From Hirundichthys speculiger (lineage: Eukaryota; Chordata; Actinopteri; Beloniformes; Exocoetidae), in the NCBI GenBank assembly GCA_018398805.1, contig JAGFBZ010000363.1, positions 62,001 through 126,000 on the forward strand: DNA of 64,000 nucleotides, in the 5' to 3' direction. Every line of letters starts with the position of its first letter. The stretch's first letter is position 1. Below the pieces are notes generated by a model. It was not told the DNA's origin. It saw only the letters and a program-made list of their open reading frames with translations, and ran no database searches. The translations under genes were made by a program, and so were the position numbers. Shown here piece by piece: positions 56,842 to 64,000 of this stretch.

Positions 56842-58320
56842 ATAAAATGAATCATTCTAAGGCCTATTTGGGGCTTTGGAGGGAAATAAACGTAGCTGTA
56901 GCTGTACATATTTTTGTATCAGATGTTACTTAGTCACACTTTCCTTACAATTTCTCAAATCAGTGAGAGAATTCATCCATTAAAATAACATACTAAGAAA
57001 AAAACATATCTTTGCATATAAATGACTTCCAAGACAAAAACACATGCATATCACAACCCTGTTGTTTTTTTAGTGACTGTCAGGGTCCAAATATGTCTCA
57101 ATCAATGAGTCATTCAGATTTCAGGAGGACTCTTATGCTACATAACCAGGTGGGAATAGAGATTATTCAATCTCTCCAACCTCTAACCTTCATCTTGCTT
57201 AAATTCATGCTGCATTCTCTTTAAAATGTAAATGGAAAGTCAAAACTCTTTTGCTCTAGACTTGTGGCTTTGCTAATAACAGCAAATCCTATCATCAACA
57301 GTTATGTAAATCATGTAAACCTAAGGGGGAAAAAAAAAACAAAGAATGCTTTAAAAAATTTTCTCTCGTGTTTTCTATCCCTGCTCAATAGACTGGCTTC
57401 TTATTGCTGCTCTTTGATTTTTGCCCTGTTGTTAGATGGACCTTCCAATTTCTAATTTTTTAAATGAATGCACACCACTGGGGGGCATCATAAAAACAAA
57501 CAAATACCCCCCAGGAAACAACAACAACAACAAAACAAACAAACAAACAAACAAAACAAAATGGACATGGAAACATTAGGTGAAACAGTGCCCATGTAGG
57601 AGTAGTTCTTCATGTAAGCCATCAAAAACAAAACAAAAACACACTGATTACTGCTCACTGATCTTATGTTTGCTGGAGGAATTACAACATCATGTTTCAG
57701 CCTACATATCAGCAGTGCAATGTTTCAATGGTACCTAAAAGAAGAATCATTATGAACTATCAATAGCTGAACTGATGGGTCAAACTCTTTGAGAAAGAAA
57801 GTAAAGACTCAAGTGTCAGTTTGGTGTGCAATAGTGTAAACTTGGTATTCAGTGTACGTGTCAGCATGAACTCTTATGTTAGGTACTGCACAGTTTCTTA
57901 TAAAGTTATACCTGCTTCAAGTGCTATTAATGGCAGTTTGTGTCTCAAATGCATTTGTATGAATGTACAAAGCTGTTCTCCCAATCTCAAATAAGACACA
58001 CCTTGCAGAAAAGAGGGTTGGAGTCTAGGTGAAGTGACTCCCTCCATCCCTTGCAACTATATGATATGAATAGAGAGGTTAATAAAATATTGAAAGAGGA
58101 AACTGTGTACTGTAGCTTTCTCTTAAAACCCAAACCTTTCAGAGACAGTCCATTAAGACCTCTGGAAACTGAGTCAGACATGTGAAAGAACAAAAGTCAC
58201 AATGCATTCATGGTGTCTGAAAGAGAAAGTGCCACCTGGACGCAATAGAAAAAAATCTGTGTAGATCTCTGAAAGGAGGGGGTGCTTTATGAACCTGTGT
58301 GTAAATGGGTGAGTGCAACT
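56836..58320. other. No gene recognised
   Basis: AT-rich. Holds the AAC/AAAC microsatellite at 57515-57560. No coding or transposon motif. Confidence 0.5.
57515..57560. repeat. (AAC)n / (AAAC)n microsatellite
   Basis: Four AAC-type units, then AAAC-type units with slight interruptions. Confidence 0.92.
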
Positions 58321-58329
58321 TATAGATAA

Positions 58330-59140
58330 CCCTCTGCTCACATGTGTGCGCTGGAAACGCCGTCAGCGTCAGTCTCCATCGACTTTCAATACGGTCACGT
58401 CAAACTTTGCCGAACTGAATTGTGGGTTCCATTGCGTCCCGGTGACAACGTAGCTTCCATCAAATGTTGGGGAATTTTTTTTTAACATTTCCCATTTCAA
58501 CGTATGCGTCAGCCAATCAAGTTGCTACACAGCCAGAGCTAGCCAATGAAATCGTACACGGGGCCTGGACTGATTCAAAGCACACAGCTCATTGGTGTCT
58601 CGAGTAGGAATTAATTTGATTGGTTGTTTTTGGTGTGACAAAGGAACACCAGAAGCACCATATTTAGAGAGTTGCTGCAATGCAGCTGTGTGAGTCCTCC
58701 GCAAATAGCTTCGAGCAGTCCAGAAGACGAGAAAAGCGTTACGTAAATGCAGTCCATAAGACACTTGTGGCGGCCATTTTTTTCCTCGCAATAACTGTGA
58801 AGCATTTTGACAAGTGCTTTTAACAAGTGCAGCAGGATCTATATATTGATGTTTTAACAGCTGAGTAGCTGCTGCAGCTAACATTTTAGGTTCCTCAGGG
58901 ACCTCTCTCAGAAAGGAGGACTGACAAACTATAAGCTAAAACTTGGAGTTGCCAAACCCTGAGTTAAGAAAGTCTGCGTTTTCAGTCTCAAAATGGGGGT
59001 TTAGAGTTGGTTATGTCAACTCTAACTATCAAAAACATCATAAATGGAGCTCCATCAGCCATGATTTACCATGGCAACACCATGGACCATTTATGAGCCA
59101 GGCCATGTTTCTCACAGCTCTCTAATAGGGTACGTTCACA
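58330..59140. mobile_element. CpG-richer transposon-like region, family uncertain
   Basis: 58330-58600 is unusually CpG-rich for the window (GCCGTCAGCGTCAGTCTCC, CGGTGACAACGTAGCTTCC) with CCAATCAAGTTG and CCAATGAAAT words, a style common in fish non-autonomous DNA transposons. 58900-59140 (CTCTCTCAGAAAGGAGGACT, CTGAGTTAAGAAAGTCTGCG, GTTCACATTCCCATCG) resembles a Harbinger-like repeat. A possible other end, ACTTTCTGAAACAGGCCCCA, lies at 60810-60829 beyond later insertions. The 119-codon minus ORF at 58525-58884 has no motif. I could not fix boundaries. Confidence 0.35.
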
Positions 59141-59284
59141 TTCCCATCGTTAACAAAGAAAACTAACATTCGCAAATAAATAAATAAATTTCAAACTAAA
59201 AATAAATCGAATAACCCAGGGTATTTTTTGTGAATTATAGCATCAGATTGGTGAAATTTGTGATACACGGAAGGATAAGATTCA

Positions 59285-59662
59285 TGCTATGTTCCAAAGG
59301 TGCTTTATTCACAGTGCAAGTCCAAACTTACAGAAGCCTCCAAACGGTGGTGGGGCAGCAAGGCCAGAACAGGGAGTAAACAAGACGGGCATGGGCCGAG
59401 ACGTCAGAAAAAATAAACAGACAAACGGGCAAACAGAAAAGGAAAGACAGGACTTAAATACACAGAGGGAACAAACGAAATGCAAACAATCAGGGAGATA
59501 CACGGGGGGAAGTAAAGGTACACATCACAAATACAAGACAGATCTTCAAAGTCAAACAGGAAACATGGTAGACGAAGGACAGGGGAGATGAGAACACCAA
59601 CTAAACAAAGAAAGCACAAGAAAACCAAAGAATGCCTGCCATGGCCGACCCAGACCATGACA
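59285..59662 (-). mobile_element. Possible solo LTR or LTR fragment
   Basis: Read on the minus strand it starts TGTCATGGTCTGGGTCGGCC, has a pyrimidine-rich first half, a TATTTAAGTCCTG TATA-like box near 59452-59464, and an AATAAAGCACC polyadenylation-type signal near 59298-59308. That order is U3, R, as in an LTR, and the TGTCATGG start matches LTRs I have seen in fish. I found no target duplication, no second LTR and no gag or pol nearby. Confidence 0.42.
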
Positions 59663-59873
59663 TTATGTAACTGTGCAGAAAAACGGTAGACCTAATGCTC
59701 TTACAAAACTCATTGTATGCCAAACTATATATTTGGATTCTCAATATACATTCCTGATGCAAATGCAGACCAGTTCTGCCTCGTCAATCAATAAAACCAC
59801 ATCTGTCATTGTTTAAATGTCTCTATATAATGAAATTAATGATGAAATTTAATTTAATAAAATTAGTTTCCAT

Positions 59874-60558
59874 AAAAGAGGAAAGGGTAGAATGCATTCC
59901 TCCAGGTTGGGAGTGAGGTTCTGCCTCAAGTGGAGGAGTTTAAGTATCTCGGGGTCTTGCTCACAAGTGATGGGAGAAAGGAACGCGAGATCGACAGATG
60001 GATTGGTGCAGCGTCTGTTGTGGTGTGGACTCTGTACTGGTCGGTTGTGGTGAAGAGAGAGCTGAGCCAAAAGGCAAGGCTCTCTGTTTACTGGTCGATC
60101 TTTGTTTCAACCCTCACCTACGGTCATGAACTGTGGGTAGTGACCGAAAGAACGAGATCGCGGATAGAAGCGGCAGGAAATGAGTTTTCTCCACTCCGTA
60201 GGGTGGCTGGACTTTCCCTTCGAGATAGGGTGAGAAGTTCAGTCATTTGGGAGAGACTCAGAGTAGAGCTGCTCCTTCACATCGAGAGGAGCCAGTTGAG
60301 GTGGTTCGGGCATCTGGTTAGGATGCCCCCCAGACGCCTCCCTGGAGAGGTGTTTCAGGCATGTCCAACTGGGAGAAGACCACGGGGAAGACCCAGGACA
60401 TGTTGGAGGGATTGTATCTTTCGGCGGGCCTGGGAACTCCTCTGTGTTCTCCCAGAGGAGCTGGTGGAAGCGGCCGAGGGAAGGGAGGTCTGGGCCTCTC
60501 TCCTAAAGCTGCTCCCCCACGGACCAAGTGGGAGCTAATGGATGGATGGATGGATGGA
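59874..60558 (+). mobile_element. Rex3-like LINE, 5'-truncated, 10-bp target duplication
   Basis: Bounded by TAGTTTCCAT at 59864-59873 and again at 60559-60568, a perfect target-site duplication. Starts within ORF2 (GAATGCATTCCTCCAGGTTG) and ends with about five GGAT units, the GATG-type tail of Rex3. The frame is open to the natural end. It is the best preserved of four Rex3-like copies in the window and so the most recent insertion. Confidence 0.92.
59930..60538 (+). pseudogene. Rex3-like ORF2 C-terminal domain (open)
   Basis: 202 open codons from an internal Met: FKYLGVLLTSDGRKEREIDR (residues ~4-23), YWSIFVSTLTYGHELWVVTE (~54-73), AGLSLRDRVRSSVIWERL (~93-110), IERSQLRWFGHLVRMPPRRL (~118-137), ACPTGRRPRGRPRTCWRD (~144-161) and EGREVWASLLKLLPHG (~183-198). 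This is the thumb and C-terminal part of an RTE-clade reverse transcriptase. Motifs A-C and the endonuclease lie upstream and were never copied (5' truncation), so no active protein can result, although the frame has stayed open. Confidence 0.88.
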
Positions 60559-60721
60559 TAGTTTCCATGATGAAATTAAACCTGTTTCAATTTTATGAAG
60601 AGGAAGAGACAGTGAGAAACGCGGGGTATGTGGAACATAACCTGCTCTTGGCCAGGTTTAGGTCACAGAGTAAGTAACTATGGTAACTTCATAATTGTTA
60701 TCTTTCCTTTTTTAACTGTGG

Positions 60722-60797
60722 TCATTGTTTTTAATTCTGTAAAGCACTTTGTGTTGCATGTCCTTGCAGGAAAAGTGCTCTACAAATAAAGATTGAT
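60722..60797 (+). mobile_element. L2-type 3' end with (ATTG)n tail
   Basis: CTGTAAAGCACTTTGTGTTG, GAAAAGTGCTCTACAAATAA and AGATTGATTGATTGA form the canonical L2 terminus in plus orientation. Only ~75 bp; inserted within the transposon-like region at 58330-60840. Confidence 0.8.
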
Positions 60798-61054
60798 TGA
60801 TTGACATAACCAACTTTCTGAAACAGGCCCCAGCTTCCAGGATGCTTTTGAATAAAACCATTGGCACATCAAAAGCCCCCAAAATGAAAATACTTGATTG
60901 TAATCGACTGATACCTTTGAGTCAAGTAGCCAGGCAGAGAAGATGCTTTATTTATTTAGTTCATCCTTGAATCTTGTGAAAAATGATTCTGTAAAAATGA
61001 TTTTGGTTGTGAGTATCTGGTTAAATGCACATATTTTCATAGTTTAGTCTGCAC

Positions 61055-61090
61055 CATTACAGACTAAACATATTTGTTTAGTCTGTAATG
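61055..61090. repeat. Perfect hairpin, 16-bp arms
   Basis: CATTACAGACTAAACA and TGTTTAGTCTGTAATG are exact inverses around TATT. GTTTAGTCTG also occurs just upstream (61042-61051), consistent with template switching. Confidence 0.92.
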
Positions 61091-61733
61091 ACTAAAAATA
61101 TCATATTTGTTTTCATAGATTTAAAGGCGAATGATAATATAGCCCAAACAAACAGACAAATTAAAGGTGGTATCAGGTGAGCTAAAACAGCAAAGCAACT
61201 TAAGCTTATATATAATTTGGAGAAAACAAATTGCAGAATCTTATTATATGTTACAGTATTGCTTTGGCAATAATTTTAAGGAGCTCTGTTTTATCATAAT
61301 TAGAAGCTTAATATATTTTCTGTTCAGGACATTCAATTACTGATAGTAATTACTGTGTTCTCTCAGTTAACACTGATGAAAAAGCTCCATAAAAAAGAAG
61401 CTTTTTTTTTCATAACGTAAACACGGGGACTGTGGTTTCTACTTACCATCAGTGACACTTAGAATTCAGTAAATGCATATGACTGTATCTTTCAGAGCCC
61501 AATGAGGCTTTTACTGAGAACAGCACACTAAAAGCATCGAGCATCTGTATTTAATGTATCACAGAGCTCTTTCCCCGAGAGCAAGGGAGCAGCCGAGCTC
61601 TTAAATGAGCTCAGAATCAGCTTTTAGATCTCGAGGTGACTCTCAGTGAGTTGACTCCCAGACGGGAGCCGGGAGAAAACATATCAACCTCTTCATTAGG
61701 CAAATAAAGGCAGAGCCAGGGTCAAAGGCTTAC

Positions 61734-61737
<4 letters not shown>

Positions 61738-61772
<35 letters not shown>
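61738..61772. repeat. Poly(T), 35 nt
   Basis: Uninterrupted T tract; no retroposon body recognised on either side. Confidence 0.95.
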
Positions 61773-61775
<3 letters not shown>

Positions 61776-62472
61776 GAAAGCCCAGTAAAATTACACAAAA
61801 GTACTGAGAGGCTGGCAAACACAGATACGATATTTGCCATGTTTATTGTGTATCCTGTTTTTGAAGTCTTGGGTTGGTTTGGCTTGGTTGGTACTTCTTC
61901 AGATTATAGTGAGGACAGAGATGTTGTACAAAAAGATATCTGAGGGATTAAAGCAGGATCTGCCATTCTGGCTGAACTGACAACTGTATGAACGCAGAAA
62001 AGGAAAAATTATCACTGAGATTTATTCTGTGCAGCTGCAACCAGGAAATAAACTGACGAAACAGTTGTTCATGATCATTTGTGTTTGTTACCTCATTTTC
62101 GTGAGCCATCAAAATGTTATCAACAGTCTATGTATATTTTTTTGAATAATCTTTGCACTTTTTTGAGATCATAAAAAAACATCAGTGGTGAAGGTCGGTG
62201 AGGGCAGCAGTCCAGGCCCTATGAAGTCCCTTTATCTGTTGTGTGTTTCTTTCACAAATACATGGCCGTCTTTAAATCATGTTTACGATGATAAAGTACT
62301 CATTCTTACAAGGACTTACTGACAGGGAGAGAGTTTCATACTGCTTGAACCCCTTGGCCTTTCCTTTATCACTGTCTGTGCTTCAAAGTATCAATTTTCT
62401 CTTGTGATGATATCTGTTTCCCATGTAGAAAGTTTTTTTTTTAATTGCATTTAATTAATCAAGAATGCTTAA

Positions 62473-62650
62473 ATTCAAAAATACTTTATTGATCCCCAAA
62501 GGGAAGTGAAATGGTTTCCCTGTCATGATTTAAGCCTCTTCAATGATTCATTGTCGATGATTATTGCTGTGGGCAGATCTCCTGATGCGGTCTGTGTTTC
62601 AGCAGATCTGAAGAAGCCTCTGAGTGAAGACACTGTTGCAGTCAAAGGCT
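62473..62650 (-). mobile_element. LINE 3' end, same family as 3241-4262
   Basis: Inverse of GTGTCTTCACTCAGAGGCTT and CTTCAGATCTGCTGAAACAC, then AGACCGCATCAGGAGATC, matching 4088-4150 (SVFSQRLLQ region). The tail side reads ACTTTATTGATCCCCAAAGG on the plus strand. Only the last codons and UTR are present. Confidence 0.75.
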
Positions 62651-63240
62651 TCTTATATATATATACATGAGAAAGAGAGAGATTTAACATCAGCCAAAAA
62701 ATAACATTTACTCACTGTTATAAATAAAGGATGTCTGTCATCTTTAATGTATTTGAAGGGGAGCTGATGTGATGATGTCATTATAAATGATGCACTTTTT
62801 CTGTTGGTCTTTAATTTACAGGCAGCATACCTACACGGGTCTAAATTAGTGCAAATAAAAACAAAATTAGTATCTAGATTGAGATGCATGTCTACTTCCA
62901 CTAGAGAATTTCCTGGACTTAGATTCTTGCTCAAATTTAGCTGTATCACCTTTAAACAAAAACACAGGAAAAGAGTTGGCATGCTTCATGTGACATGAAC
63001 TCCAGACAGCTCATAAGATGACGCTAACCTTCAGCTGCAGGGTAGGCTGTAGGTGCAAATGATGACCACCAATGTGGTTTAAGAGGTCACACAACTTTCT
63101 TATGTCACATAGAGGTTTAGCATCAACTTAAACTCTAAACATCAGCGAATAGAGTGACAGTGCAATTACCCCAGTACATCTGAAGCCATGCTGTTATGAA
63201 TCATTTAGCATTACATCTGACATTTCCCTACTGAAATGTC
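62651..63240. other. No gene recognised
   Basis: Unique-looking; the minus-strand ORF at 62653-62982 has no motif. Confidence 0.5.
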
Positions 63241-63244
63241 TTGA

Positions 63245-63530
63245 TGAGAACACACTGTATGTCCCTTCCAAAATCCCAAAGTACACAAGTCTGCATCAGT
63301 GGAGCCTTGATAAATATGCAAGTGACCCATGCAATGGACCCTGACATGCCCATATACCATCACAAATGCTGCCTTTTACACCTTTCAGTGATAGCAGCTG
63401 GGATGGCATTTCTCCTGCTGAGATGTGAGACCAAATATCAGTTCTTTCCTCAAAGCAGTCCAACACATGAACTCATCAGATCACAGATCATTTCCGCTGT
63501 CAGTCTGTCTGTTTGTCCATCTGAGATGAA
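63245..63530. mobile_element. Degenerate transposon-like fish repeat
   Basis: CAAGTGACCCATGCAATGGA, CCATATACCATCACAAATGC, CATGAACTCATCAGATCACA and CCATCTGAGATGA keep the order of a widespread fish repeat I know by sequence but cannot name (compare GTCACCCATGCCATGGGCAC and CGTCAGACCACAGAAC in typical copies). The 110-codon ORF across it is not a gene. Confidence 0.5.
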
Positions 63531-63566
63531 CTTTGTTGATATATGGTATCATATATCAACAAAGTT
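63529..63566. repeat. Perfect hairpin, 17-bp arms
   Basis: AACTTTGTTGATATATG (63529-63545) pairs exactly with CATATATCAACAAAGTT (63550-63566) around a 4-nt centre. It sits at the end of the transposon-like repeat. Confidence 0.93.
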
Positions 63567-63635
63567 ACACTAAACTGTTGCATAACAGTTTCATGTTCAC
63601 TTTTGGAATGCTTTTCGCCGACGATTAAATCAAAC

Positions 63636-63745
63636 TCAAATGAAACTTTATTTATATAACACTTTCATACGTTAAAAAGTAAAAGATCAGGTGAAAGCTA
63701 AATTAAAAAGGTGAGTCTTGAGGCTCCTTTTAAAAATATCAAGTC
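63636..63745 (-). mobile_element. L2-like LINE, last codons and 3' tail
   Basis: Minus-strand reading gives RLDIFKRSLKTHLFNLAF (63745-63692), then CGTATGAAAGTGTTATATAA and an AATAAAGTTTCATTTGAGTT tail. A clear L2 ORF2 end with its short UTR. Confidence 0.82.
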
Positions 63746-64000
63746 TCAGGGTTAGGGTTAGCCCTAACTTAGCTCTCCCATCAGCCAGGTCTGGTCCTCC
63801 GTTCGTTCATCCAATCCGTTGTCGCCACATCATTGTTTTCTGCTCCAATCTGCTGTCGGCATTTACTGAAAAAGAAGAAAGACTACATATCCTACAATGC
63901 CATTTTGTTTACCTGGCCAGGTCTTTGTCTCCAAACATGTGTTTTAACCGGCAACAGCTGGGCTAGTTTGCTACATTTCTAATATAAAGTAAAGACAAAA
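63746..64000. other. No gene recognised
   Basis: Contains CAGGGTTAGGGTTAG (63749-63763), two telomere-like units, too short to call. Nothing else identified. Confidence 0.4.

Larger units (their letters stand above)
60800..62470. other. No gene recognised; possible conserved stretch
   Basis: 61550-61735 (GAGCTCTTTCCCCGAGAGCA, CTTCATTAGGCAAATAAAGG) is unique-looking and may be conserved non-coding DNA; inference only. It is followed by a 35-nt T run. Confidence 0.4.

Noticed and set aside
58525..58884. 119-codon minus-strand ORF
   Set aside because: Falls in a CpG-rich, transposon-like stretch; the translation has no motif and the region resembles non-autonomous element DNA.
59930..60538. 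Intact 202-codon host gene
   Set aside because: It is the C-terminal part of a Rex3-like LINE bounded by a target duplication; the domain has no RT catalytic motifs and no host promoter is visible.
63749..63763. Telomere repeat (GGGTTA units)
   Set aside because: Only about two units, expected by chance.

Overview
The window is vertebrate nuclear DNA, most probably from a teleost (spiny-rayed) fish. The evidence is its repeat content: L2-like, Rex1-like and Rex3-like (RTE clade) LINEs, tRNA-derived SINEs with a V-SINE/DANA-like core, and Tc1, hAT, piggyBac and PIF/Harbinger-type DNA transposons, all in AT-rich DNA with long microsatellites. I see no bacterial or viral gene organisation and no intact host gene that I recognise. 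It reads as an intergenic or intronic region that has collected transposon fragments over a long time. All family names come from motif recognition; no database search was run.

Layout. 0-4.5 kb: a hAT-type MITE with an 8-bp target duplication, then three LINE 3' fragments and a SINE. 7-9 kb: an L2-like 3' end, then a Rex1-like LINE whose 3' UTR is split by a MITE (family A). 9-13 kb: two low-copy dispersed repeats, two perfect hairpins and a tRNA-derived SINE on the minus strand. 13.9-17.5 kb: a Rex3-like copy with an internal deletion, then a second Rex3-like copy interrupted by a second family A MITE and by a 1.3 kb Harbinger-type element. 20.6-21.7 kb: a dead Tc1 element with a LINE tail inserted in its transposase. 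23.6-30.2 kb: several LINEs, including a minus-strand Rex1-like copy with a recognisable reverse transcriptase and an inverted 5' end. 32.1-33.5 kb: a hAT element with an 8-bp target duplication. 34.3-34.8 kb: a G-rich 9-bp minisatellite. 34.9-37.3 kb: an L2-like LINE traceable from endonuclease to 3' tail. 40.2-41.6 kb: a piggyBac-type element between TTAA sites carrying a tandem array of hairpin-forming repeats. 41.6-64 kb: sparser, with further Rex3, L2, SINE-like and LTR-like fragments, microsatellites and long unique stretches. The Rex3-like insertion at 59.9-60.6 kb is the youngest looking, with a 10-bp target duplication and an open 202-codon frame.

Three short open segments have splice-like boundaries and could be host exons: plus strand 19469-19615, minus strand 52042-52227 and plus strand 54232-54428. 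I could not assign any of them to a gene, and they are not all on one strand, so some may be chance. The elements do not form a pathway. Their interest lies in insertion order, in nested elements that preserve dateable target sites, and in unusual structural DNA: the hairpin array, the G-rich minisatellite, and several perfect palindromes.
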